Source of the DNA: Alphaproteobacteria bacterium
Lineage (GTDB): Bacteria > Pseudomonadota > Alphaproteobacteria > SP197
DNA length: 64,000 nt
Direction: 5' to 3'
Assembly (NCBI GenBank): GCA_009694045.1
Contig: SHVY01000011.1
Coordinates: forward strand, 1 to 64,000
Shown here: piece after piece, positions 51,675-59,390 of the stretch
Numbering within the stretch: position 1 is the first letter of the stretch
Layout: each line of letters starts with the position of its first letter
Notes under the pieces: generated by a model
Told to the model about the DNA's origin: nothing
The model's database searches: none
What the model saw: the letters and a program-made list of their open reading frames with translations, nothing else
Position numbers and translations under genes: made by a program

Positions 51675-52588
51675 ATGGCCAGACGCCTGCCACACCTGAA
51701 CGCTCTGCGTGCCTTCGAGGCGGCCGGACGGCACGGCAGTTTCACGCGCGCGGCGGCGGAGCTGCATGTGACTCACGCCGCCATCAGCCATCAGGTGCGG
51801 GCGCTCGAGGAGCATCTCGGCGTGTCCCTGTTCCGGCGGACCACGCGGGCCGTGAAGCTGACCGACGCGGGTCAAACGCTGCTGCCGGTGATGACCAAGG
51901 CGCTTGATGCCATGGCGGATGCGATCCAGCGGCTCGGCGCCGACGACGCGACCGGTTCCCTGACGGTCGGCGTGACCCCGGCCTTCGCGGCCCGCTGGCT
52001 GGTGCCGCGCCTCGCCGGGTTTCAGGCCGCCCATCCCGAGATCGACGTGCGGCTGGCGCCGTCGTACCAGCTCGTCGATTTTACCCGCGACGAGGCCGAC
52101 CTGGCGGTGCGCTATGGGCACGGGCGCTGGTCTGGCGTGCGCGCCGACAAGCTGCTGTCCCTCGACACCGTTCCGGTGTGCAGCCCGGCGTTGCTCACGG
52201 GACCAAACCCGCTGCGGACGCCGGCCGACCTCAAGCACCACACCCTTCTGCACGATGACCTTGGCGAGGTCTGGCGCCGCTGGCTGGTGGCCGCCGGGAT
52301 CGACGGCATCGACCCGACCCGGGGTCCGAAGTTCGGCGACGAAAACCTGATGCTGCAGCAGCCATCCAGGGCCAGGGCGTCGCGGTGAGCGAGAGCGCGC
52401 TGGTCGCCACCGACATCGCCGCCGGCCGGTTGGTGCGGCCGTTCGACGTCGTGTTGCCATCCGCCGCCGGCTATTACGTGGTCTATCCCACCCGATCCGC
52501 CGATCGCCGCAAGGTCAAGGTCTTCCGCGACTGGCTGTTCGCCGAGGCGGAGGCCGCTACCGAGGGCCGGACCGTGGGTTCGCGGTAG
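51675..52588 (+). pseudogene. LysR-family regulator (GcvA-like), frameshifted late
   Basis: The winged helix LNALRAFEAAGRHGSFTRAAAELHVTHAAISHQVRALEEHLGVSLFRR is intact; the key piece is AAISHQVRALEEHLG. The effector domain runs to NLMLQ at 52357, then the frame breaks at a CAGCAG repeat and resumes as AIQGQGVAVSESALVATDIAAGRLVRPF. The protein is cut to 237 residues. It may once have governed the catabolic cluster next door. Confidence 0.82.
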
Positions 52589-53513
52589 AGTCGTGGCGCG
52601 GGCCGGCGGCGATCGACTTCTGGCGATCGAAATCGGCCCGCTTCTGGGCGATCTCCTCGGGGTTCAGCCGCGCGATGTTCGCGTAGTCGAGCTTCCAGTC
52701 CGGATCGGCGCTCCAGGCCAGGGGCGACTGCACGGTGGTGCGCGGGCCCGGGGCCGCCTCCAGGACGCGCAGGGCCAATTCCAGGGTGAAGGCCTGGGAG
52801 GCGGGGTCGTGCGGCCGCCCGGCGGCGTTGCCGAGGGGAAAATCGGAAAACAGCAACCGGGGCACGCCCACGTACTCGATGATGTCCTTGGCGCAGCCCA
52901 TGACGACGGTGGCGATCCCGGCCGCTTCCAGGAGCCGCGCGATCAGGGCCGCGGTCTGGTGGCAAACCGGGCAGTTGGGCACCAGGATCGCCGCGTCCGC
53001 GCCGTCGGCCTGGCAGCGGGCCACGATCTCGGGGCCGTCGCGGTCGAGCGTCATCCGGTGGCTGCGGTTGGTGGGCGCACCGTGGAATCGCGGCGCGAGG
53101 GCGATGCGACCCTCTTGCGCGCGACGGCGAAGTTCGGGAAGCGGAAAATAGGTGCCGGGATCCGCCGCCGTCGTGTGCTTGCGGTCGATGGCGATGTGGG
53201 AAATCCGGAGGTCGTGGTCCCGCGCCGCAGCGCCGGAATAGACATCGTGGAACTTGGCGGCCGCGTTGTAGGGCGCCCCGGGTCCCTGGTCCCCCTTGTC
53301 CGGCTGGTGGGGTGCCGCCGTGGTGACGAGGGCGACCCGGCTGGCGGCCAGCGGCTTGGCCAGCGGCTGGAACGGCACGCCGGCGTAGTGCGCCCATTCG
53401 TAGGGCGCGCCATAGCCCAGCGCCTGGTAGTACTCCTGGATCCGCGCGAGGTACGGGATCGGCGCGTCGTGGGACGGGGCAAAGCCAAAGGCATCCGCAC
53501 GGTCGGTGGTCAA
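52557..53513 (-). CDS. GrdB-like (glycine/sarcosine/betaine reductase B family) protein
   Basis: A 318-residue protein resembling the proteobacterial, selenium-free branch of the GrdB family: WAHYAGVPFQPLAKPLAASRVALVTTAAPHQPDKGDQG, then DADAAILVPNCPVCHQTAALIARLLEAAGIATVVMGCAKDI; key residues are the CPVC cysteines and GC. No selenocysteine codon is visible. Catalytic role unproven. TTG start 53513 follows AGGAG. It is divergent from the UbiD-like gene and probably part of the same pathway. Confidence 0.65.
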   Translation of the reverse strand: MTTDRADAFGFAPSHDAPIPYLARIQEYYQALGYGAPYEWAHYAGVPFQPLAKPLAASRVALVTTAAPHQPDKGDQGPGAPYNAAAKFHDVYSGAAARDHDLRISHIAIDRKHTTAADPGTYFPLPELRRRAQEGRIALAPRFHGAPTNRSHRMTLDRDGPEIVARCQADGADAAILVPNCPVCHQTAALIARLLEAAGIATVVMGCAKDIIEYVGVPRLLFSDFPLGNAAGRPHDPASQAFTLELALRVLEAAPGPRTTVQSPLAWSADPDWKLDYANIARLNPEEIAQKRADFDRQKSIAAGPRHDSTANPRSGPR

Positions 53514-53522
53514 ACGCCTGTC

Positions 53523-53559
53523 TCCTCGGTCGGCGGCGAATGATAGCATCCTCGGTCGG
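53523..53559. promoter_or_regulatory. Direct repeat TCCTCGGTCGG in a divergent promoter
   Basis: TCCTCGGTCGG is repeated at 53523-53533 and 53549-53559 between the GrdB-like and UbiD-like genes, 26 bases apart (about 2.5 helical turns). A regulator site is plausible; the nearby LysR gene is a candidate, but LysR sites are usually T-N11-A. Confidence 0.4.
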
Positions 53560-53580
53560 TGGGAAGGGGAAGGGGCCCCG

Positions 53581-54942
53581 ATGGTCGACCAGAGCCTGCG
53601 CGGGTTTCTCGACGATCTCGAGGCCAGGGGCGATCTGCATCGGATCACCCGATCGGTCGACCCCAGGTTCGAAATCGGGGCGATCCTGGCGTTGCGGGAT
53701 CGGGGACCGGCGCAGCTCTTCCAGAACGTCGCGGGCCACGCCCTTCCGCTGGTCGGCAACCTGTTCAACGGGCGCGATCGGATCGCCCGGGCGCTCGGCG
53801 TCCAGGCGGGCGATCTCGACGCCCATTGCCAGGAAGCGCTGCGCCGCCCGGTGCCGCCGCGCATCGTCGCCACGGCACCGGTTCAGGAGGTCGTACGGCG
53901 GCAGGATCTGGATCTCGGACGGCTCCTGCCCGTGCCGCACTGGTTCGAACGCGAGGCCGCGCCCTACATCACGGCCGGGGTGATCGTCGCCAAGGATCCC
54001 GAAACGGGTCGCCGCAACGTCTCGATCGCGCGGCTTCGCCTCGAAGGCGGTGCGCGGCTGCTGGCCGGCATCGCCCGCAATCATCACCTGGCGATCCTGG
54101 CCGAGAAGGCCCGGTCGCGCGGGCGTTCGCTCGAGATTGCCGTCGCCATCGGCAACCACGCCGCGGTGCTGCTCGGCTCGCAGATGTACGTGGCCCTCGG
54201 CGAGGACGAGTTCGACATCGCCGGCGGGTTGCTCGGCGCACCCGTCGACCTGGTGGCGTGCAAGACCGTCGATCTCGAGGTTCCGGCGGCGGCCGAGATC
54301 GTCCTCGAGGGCGTGCTCGATCCGGACCAGACGATCCCGGAAGGTCCGGTCTCGGAATTCCCCGGGTTCTACGTCGACTACGGGCCGGGCATCGGGGTCG
54401 AAATCCGCTGCGTCACCCAGCGGCACGATGCGATCTATCAGGCGATCCTGCCGGGATTGGCCGCCGAGCATTGCCTGCTCGGCGCCGTGGCGATCGGCGC
54501 GACCCTGACCCGCGACCTGCGTCGGGTCATCCCCGCCGTCCGCCGGGTGTTCGTGACCGAAGGCGGCATGGGGCGGCTGCACGCGGTCATCGCCATGCAT
54601 CGCCCGCGTCTGGGCGAAGGCAAGTGCGCGGCCCTGCTCGCCTTCGGAACCGTCAACCTGCTGAAGTTGATCACGGTCGTCGACGACGATATCGACCCGG
54701 AGGATTCGCGGGCCGTCGAGTGGTCGCTGGCCGCACGGTTCCGCGGGCACGAGGACCTGATCGTGCTGCCGGGGGTGAAGGCCGACCGCTGCGATCCCGT
54801 GCACGAGAACCTGGTGGTCACCAAGGTCGCCATGGTCGCAACGACTCGGCCGGGCGACGGCGAGCCCCACGGCCGTTCCGAGTTCGCCCGGCCGCCGCGG
54901 GACATCCTGGATCGCGTCACCCGCGACCTCGCCAGCTACTGA
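53581..54942 (+). CDS. UbiD family decarboxylase
   Basis: A 453-residue protein of the UbiD/phenolic acid decarboxylase family, which uses prenylated FMN to (de)carboxylate aromatic or unsaturated acids. Marks: LRGFLDDLEARGDLHRI, GNLFNGRDRIARALG, SIARLRLEGGARLLAGIARNHH, and the active-site EFPGFYVDYGPG region. Not ubiquinone UbiD itself, as no ubi genes are near. Start ATG 53581 follows AAGGGG. It heads a run of four plus-strand genes. Confidence 0.88.
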   Translation: MVDQSLRGFLDDLEARGDLHRITRSVDPRFEIGAILALRDRGPAQLFQNVAGHALPLVGNLFNGRDRIARALGVQAGDLDAHCQEALRRPVPPRIVATAPVQEVVRRQDLDLGRLLPVPHWFEREAAPYITAGVIVAKDPETGRRNVSIARLRLEGGARLLAGIARNHHLAILAEKARSRGRSLEIAVAIGNHAAVLLGSQMYVALGEDEFDIAGGLLGAPVDLVACKTVDLEVPAAAEIVLEGVLDPDQTIPEGPVSEFPGFYVDYGPGIGVEIRCVTQRHDAIYQAILPGLAAEHCLLGAVAIGATLTRDLRRVIPAVRRVFVTEGGMGRLHAVIAMHRPRLGEGKCAALLAFGTVNLLKLITVVDDDIDPEDSRAVEWSLAARFRGHEDLIVLPGVKADRCDPVHENLVVTKVAMVATTRPGDGEPHGRSEFARPPRDILDRVTRDLASY

Positions 54943-54961
54943 CGGATTGGGAGAACGACCC

Positions 54962-56434
54962 TTGACCGTGATCATCGACACGCGGCACGACCTGACCTTG
55001 GCCGGATTCTCTCGTGCGGCCTGGCAGGGTGAGCGGCTGGAGCCGACCCGCGCCGCCCTCGCCCGGGTGGCGGCGGCCCGCGAAGGATTCTTGCGTTATC
55101 TGGCGAACCTCGGCGACGGTTCGATCTACGGCGTCACCTCCGGCTGGGGCTACAACGCCAGGCGGCGCATTCAACCCGACGAGCAACACGCCTTCGACAA
55201 TCGGCCGCTGGTGGCCGGTGCTGCGTCGTTCGGCGACCCGCTACCAACCCGCGTGGTGCGCGGCATCCTGTTCGCCCGGCTCGCGAATCTGATCGACGGC
55301 CACAGCGCCACGACCCCGCGCATGGTCGAGGCGGTGGTCGCCATGCTGAACGGGGAGCGACCGGTGCCGCCGGTGCCGGCGGATGGCAACGGCTCGGCCG
55401 GCGAGATCCTGGCGCTCTATCACCTGTTCGCTCCGCTGTCGCAAACGTTGGATATGGCGGTCAAGGAGAAGGGCGGGCTGGTGAACGGCGCACCTTGCGC
55501 CGCCGCGCTCCTGGCCGACGGGGCTTTGGCGGCGGAGCGGCGCTGGGCACTCGCCGCCGAGGTCTTCGCCCTGTCGTTCGAGGCCATCCGGGCGCCCGTG
55601 GAATCGCTTGATCCGCTGCTCGGCGTCCTGTGGAACGACGCGGACGCGGCGGCGGCGCTGCATCTGCTCGGCCGGTTGCTCGCGGACGCCAGCGATGTCC
55701 GCCGCGGCTACCAGGCCCCGGTGAGCTTTCGGATTCTGCCGAAGGTGCTGGGGCGCGCCCTGCGCGCCCAGCGGGTGGCGGCGGCGGCGGCGAACGCGGC
55801 GCTGACGGCGGTGACCGACAACCCGGTCTACATCCCACCCGAGGCCGCGCATCCCGACGGGCGCTGTTTCTCGACCGGCGGCTATCACGACGCCAACGCC
55901 GTCCCGGCTCTGGATGCGTTGACCGCGAACGCCGCCGATCTCTGCCTGCTGGCGGAGCGCCATGCGACCAAGCTGTTGGACGGCGCCATGTCCGGTCTGC
56001 CCGACAAGCTGTTGCCAAACGCGGCCGCGATGCCGGGCGGCGTGGGATCGGTGGCCTATCTGCCGGCAGCGATCAACGGGTTCCTCGAAACCGCGCGGGC
56101 CGCCGCGACGGTGACGCTGCTGCCGGGGGCCGAGGGCTCCGGGTTCGGCCAGGACGACATCGCCTCGCCGATCTTCCCGGCCTGGCACAAGCACGAGACC
56201 GCCGGGCGCGCGCTGGAGCGGGCGCTCGCCGTGCTGGGCGTCGTTGCCTCCCAGGCCCTGCGGGTGACCGACCGGGGGGCGCCGCGTGCCCTGCGCGACC
56301 GGCTCGATCGCATCAGGAGTCTCGTCGCCCCGGTCGAGGAGCCGTCGCTCCGTGGGCTCGGATCGGAGTGTGGGGTGCTCGCGGATGCCTTCAGAGGCGA
56401 GATCTACGGCATCGTCGCCGCCGGGCCCGGATGA
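54962..56434 (+). CDS. HAL/PAL-family protein lacking the MIO triad
   Basis: A 490-residue member of the aromatic amino acid lyase family: IYGVTSGWGYNARRRI in place of YGVNTGFG, and ITTDNP-like ALTAVTDNPVYIPPEA. The MIO-forming Ala-Ser-Gly reads Ser-Ala-Gly in DGNGSAGEILALYHLF, so the serine needed for the cofactor is missing. It may use a different chemistry. It begins with TTG 54962 (or GTG 54968), 19 bases after the UbiD-like gene. Confidence 0.82.
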   Translation: MTVIIDTRHDLTLAGFSRAAWQGERLEPTRAALARVAAAREGFLRYLANLGDGSIYGVTSGWGYNARRRIQPDEQHAFDNRPLVAGAASFGDPLPTRVVRGILFARLANLIDGHSATTPRMVEAVVAMLNGERPVPPVPADGNGSAGEILALYHLFAPLSQTLDMAVKEKGGLVNGAPCAAALLADGALAAERRWALAAEVFALSFEAIRAPVESLDPLLGVLWNDADAAAALHLLGRLLADASDVRRGYQAPVSFRILPKVLGRALRAQRVAAAAANAALTAVTDNPVYIPPEAAHPDGRCFSTGGYHDANAVPALDALTANAADLCLLAERHATKLLDGAMSGLPDKLLPNAAAMPGGVGSVAYLPAAINGFLETARAAATVTLLPGAEGSGFGQDDIASPIFPAWHKHETAGRALERALAVLGVVASQALRVTDRGAPRALRDRLDRIRSLVAPVEEPSLRGLGSECGVLADAFRGEIYGIVAAGPG

Positions 56435-56463
56435 TAGCTTCGCTCGACCGAGGGAGGGGTGCG

Positions 56464-57543
56464 ATGGGCTTCAACGAACAGGTGGATCGTGCGGGCGTGG
56501 TGTCGAGCTGCCGGGACCTGCTGCGGTTCCAGGCGATGTTCAGCCGGCACTTCGCGGGATCGCCGGCCAGGCGGTTCGGCAGGGACGGCGAGGCGGCGGT
56601 GCTGGCGGGCCTGGGGCGCTACGGCGAATACCGCGCCGGGCTGATCAAGGAGAACCTCAGGAAGGCGAAGGTGCCGCTGACGGCCCGGGGCCTGATCGAG
56701 CATTGGGACATGGCCGATGTCCACCTGCTGGAGGAGTCGGGCACGGGCGAGATCGCCGGAAGCCATCGCGCCGTCACCGTGACCACGAGCGATTCGGCCG
56801 ATTGGGAGCGTTGGCGGGAGTACGACAACGGGGTCGAACTCGCGCGGCTCTACTACCGCGGCGTCCTGCCCGGCATCGCCAAGGGGCTCAAGTGCGATGT
56901 CGCCTTCGATGTCGCGGCACTCGATCTGGCGAAGCCTTGGCCGGTCACGTGGACGGTCGCCGGTGCCGCGCCCGGCCGCAAGGGAGCGGTCAAGACCCGC
57001 ATCTTCGGCCGGCTGGACGATGCCGTGGCCATGGCGCGGCGGACCTCCATGAACAACGGGGCCCTGTATTTCTTCTGCGCCGACGAGGAGACCAAGCGCT
57101 TCGACATGCTGGGCGAGGCGGAGCTGCGGCAACACGTGCGCGACCTCGCCCACGAGCGCGCCGACCGCCAGAAGGCGGCGCACCAGGCCGCCGGCTGGGA
57201 CCTGAACGTGAAGACCCTGATGGACAATTGGGACGGCCAGCTCATCTCGATCTGGCAGTTCAATCCGGGCATGCTCACGCCGGGGACCTGGCACCAGGAC
57301 TGCACCTGGTGCCCCTACGCGGCGGCGTGGGACAAGCTCGGGTCACGCGCCCTGGACCTGGGCTACATCTATGACTACGAGCTGCACCCGACCTATTATC
57401 GGCGCTATCACCCGGACATGGTCGTGCAGTTCGAGGCGATCAAGACGCGGGGCGATTCCATGTGCAAGTTCCGCATCTCGCTGCCCGCGAAGCAGAAGCC
57501 GGGCGAGCCGGGATTCAAGGGCTATAACGGAAACGACGCGTGA
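56464..57543 (+). CDS. ATC-hydrolase-like protein (L-2-amino-thiazoline-4-carboxylate hydrolase family)
   Basis: A 359-residue protein with the family motif CTWCPYAAAWDKLGSRALDLGYIYDYELHP near the C-terminus; the CPYAAAW segment is the key match. Members open small heterocycles or amides. GTG/ATG choices: ATG 56464 has GGGAGG six bases upstream. The gene lies 29 bases after the HAL-like gene and overlaps the next by four. Confidence 0.75.
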   Translation: MGFNEQVDRAGVVSSCRDLLRFQAMFSRHFAGSPARRFGRDGEAAVLAGLGRYGEYRAGLIKENLRKAKVPLTARGLIEHWDMADVHLLEESGTGEIAGSHRAVTVTTSDSADWERWREYDNGVELARLYYRGVLPGIAKGLKCDVAFDVAALDLAKPWPVTWTVAGAAPGRKGAVKTRIFGRLDDAVAMARRTSMNNGALYFFCADEETKRFDMLGEAELRQHVRDLAHERADRQKAAHQAAGWDLNVKTLMDNWDGQLISIWQFNPGMLTPGTWHQDCTWCPYAAAWDKLGSRALDLGYIYDYELHPTYYRRYHPDMVVQFEAIKTRGDSMCKFRISLPAKQKPGEPGFKGYNGNDA

Positions 57544-58643
57544 TCCATCTCGGTGGGGCGACGCAATCGCGCTTCGCTCCGGTCCGCGAGGCGTTCGCCG
57601 AGAACCTGAGGCTCGGCGAGGATCTGGGTGCCGGCTTCGCCGTGGTCCGTGACGGCGAGACCCTGGTCGACCTGTGGGGCGGTTACGCCGATGTCGCGCG
57701 GACGCGGGAGTGGCAGGCCGACACCCTGGTGAACATCTGGTCGGTGACGAAGGGGGTGGTGGCCTTGGCCGTGGCCCTGCTGGTGGATCGCGGCAAGCTC
57801 GCCTACGACGATGCCGTGGCGAAGCACTGGCCCGAGTTCGCCGCGGAAGGCAAGGGGGCGATCGGCGTCGGGGTGATGCTGTCGCATCAGGCGGGCCTCG
57901 CGGGCCTGCGCCAGCCCACGACGATCGAGGATTTCTACGCCTGGGACCCGATCGTCGCAGGCCTGGCGGCGCAGGCCCCGCTGTGGCCGCCCGGGACGGC
58001 CGCCGGATACCATTCCCTGACGTTCGGCCACCTCGCGGGCGAGTTGATCCGGCGGATCGATGGACGCTCGCCGGCGGCTTTCCTGCGGGAGGAGTTGGCA
58101 CGTCCGCTCGGCGCCGATTTCCATCTCGGCCTGGCCGCATCCGAGGAACCTCGCGTGGCGGAGATCCTTCCCCTCGTCGCCGATCCGCTGCCCGCCCTCC
58201 CGGCGATCGGGTGGTACGCCAACAACCCGCCGCTGGATCCCGCGTGGCCGAACGCGCGAACCTGGCGCGCGGCGGTGGTGCCGGGTGCCAACGGGCACGC
58301 GACCGCGCTCGCGCTGGCGCGCCTGTTCGGGGCGCTGGGCAGGCCCCGGCCGCTTCTGGGGACGGCCGCGCTCGCCGATCTTTCGCGCGAGCGGTTCGAC
58401 GGCATGGACCTGGTCCTCCAGGACCGCTCCCGGCTCGGTGCCGGGGTTTTCCTCAACCAGGACGGCGCCTACGGGCCAAACCCGGATGCGTTCGGGCACG
58501 GCGGCTGGGGCGGTTCGTGCGCCTTCTACGACCCGATCAAACGGGTCGGCGTCGGCTACGTCATGAACTGGATGCGCCCCGAGCCCCCGCCGCAACCCCG
58601 CAGACGCCGCCTGATCGACGCGCTCTACGCGGCGCTGTCGTAG
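57540..58643 (+). CDS. Serine hydrolase (beta-lactamase/EstB family)
   Basis: A 367-residue class C-like serine hydrolase. The SxxK motif is SVTKG in LVNIWSVTKGVVAL, a Tyr motif is YHSLTFGHLAGELI, and the C-terminal GHGGWGG replaces KTG. No signal peptide, so an intracellular esterase or amidase is likely. It starts with GTG 57540 in a GTGA overlap and ends the operon. Confidence 0.88.
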   Translation: MIHLGGATQSRFAPVREAFAENLRLGEDLGAGFAVVRDGETLVDLWGGYADVARTREWQADTLVNIWSVTKGVVALAVALLVDRGKLAYDDAVAKHWPEFAAEGKGAIGVGVMLSHQAGLAGLRQPTTIEDFYAWDPIVAGLAAQAPLWPPGTAAGYHSLTFGHLAGELIRRIDGRSPAAFLREELARPLGADFHLGLAASEEPRVAEILPLVADPLPALPAIGWYANNPPLDPAWPNARTWRAAVVPGANGHATALALARLFGALGRPRPLLGTAALADLSRERFDGMDLVLQDRSRLGAGVFLNQDGAYGPNPDAFGHGGWGGSCAFYDPIKRVGVGYVMNWMRPEPPPQPRRRRLIDALYAALS

Positions 58644-58652
58644 GTCACGCGG

Positions 58653-59318
58653 TCAACCACCGTTCTCGTCGGACAAGCGCGGCAAGCCTAAAGCCTTCGC
58701 CGCGGACAACAGCGTGTGGCCGGCCTCGGCGACGAAGGCCTGGCGGATCTTGCGGCCCTCCTCGGTCCTGACCGGAATGTTCTGCAGGTTGGGGTCGGTC
58801 GAGGCGAGGCGGCCCGTGGAGGCTCCGGCCATGGCGTAGGAGGTGTGCACACGCCCGGTGGCCGGGTTGATCTGCTCGGTCAGGGTATCGGTGTAGGTGC
58901 TCTTGAGCTTGGCGAGCTGGCGCCATTCCAGCACCATGGCCGGCAGGGCATGACCCTGGGCAGCCAGATCCTCGAGGATGTCGGCGCCGATAGCGTACGC
59001 GCCGGTCTTGCCCTTCTTGCCGCCGCCCAGGCCCTGCTCGTCGAACAGCACCTCGCCGAGCTGCTTGGGCGAGCCGATCGAGAACGGCCGGCCAACGAGC
59101 TTGTGGATCGCGTGCTCGAGCGTCACCAGCCGCCGGCCGAAATCATCGGACAGCCGAACCAGCGTCGCCCGGTCCCGCCGCAGGTCGTGGCCATCTCCCA
59201 TCGGGACAAGCCTCGCGACGGGCCGGCCATGACGGGTAATGACGATTTCTTCGCCACGTTCGGCCCGTTCCAGAAGCGCGGAGAGCTTGTTCTTGGCCTC
59301 GAAGGCGCCGATGCGCAT
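58653..59318 (-). CDS. Chimera: Phd/VapB antitoxin N-terminus fused to a PolA fragment
   Basis: A 221-residue open frame. Residues 1-48 are a Phd/YefM-type antitoxin start (RIGAFEAKNKLSALLERAERGEEIVITRHGRPVARLVP). The next 158 residues are an in-frame copy of PolA (DRATLVRLSDDFGRRL to EAGHTLLSA). The last 15 residues (AKALGLPRLSDENGG) look like the C-terminus of a PIN toxin. It reads as a TA locus whose middle was replaced by a piece of the gene next to it. Expression and function unknown. Confidence 0.8.
   Translation of the reverse strand: MRIGAFEAKNKLSALLERAERGEEIVITRHGRPVARLVPMGDGHDLRRDRATLVRLSDDFGRRLVTLEHAIHKLVGRPFSIGSPKQLGEVLFDEQGLGGGKKGKTGAYAIGADILEDLAAQGHALPAMVLEWRQLAKLKSTYTDTLTEQINPATGRVHTSYAMAGASTGRLASTDPNLQNIPVRTEEGRKIRQAFVAEAGHTLLSAAKALGLPRLSDENGG
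58702..59175. repeat. 474-bp duplicate of part of polA
   Basis: Positions 58702-59175 match 60067-60540 at a constant offset of 1365 bases. I count four differences (58842, 58936, 58990, 59095), about 99% identity. Three change an amino acid (Ile for Thr, Met for Arg, Val for Ala). The length is exactly 158 codons. Confidence 0.95.
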
Positions 59319-59390
59319 GGGATTGTGATCCAGCTAGAATAAGCTAGACTAATATTAGGTCGCCCCCTGCGCGATACGATTTTCGCGCGC

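Noticed and set aside
52557-53513. A true selenoprotein GrdB
   Set aside because: The frame has no internal TGA; the relevant positions are ordinary cysteines.
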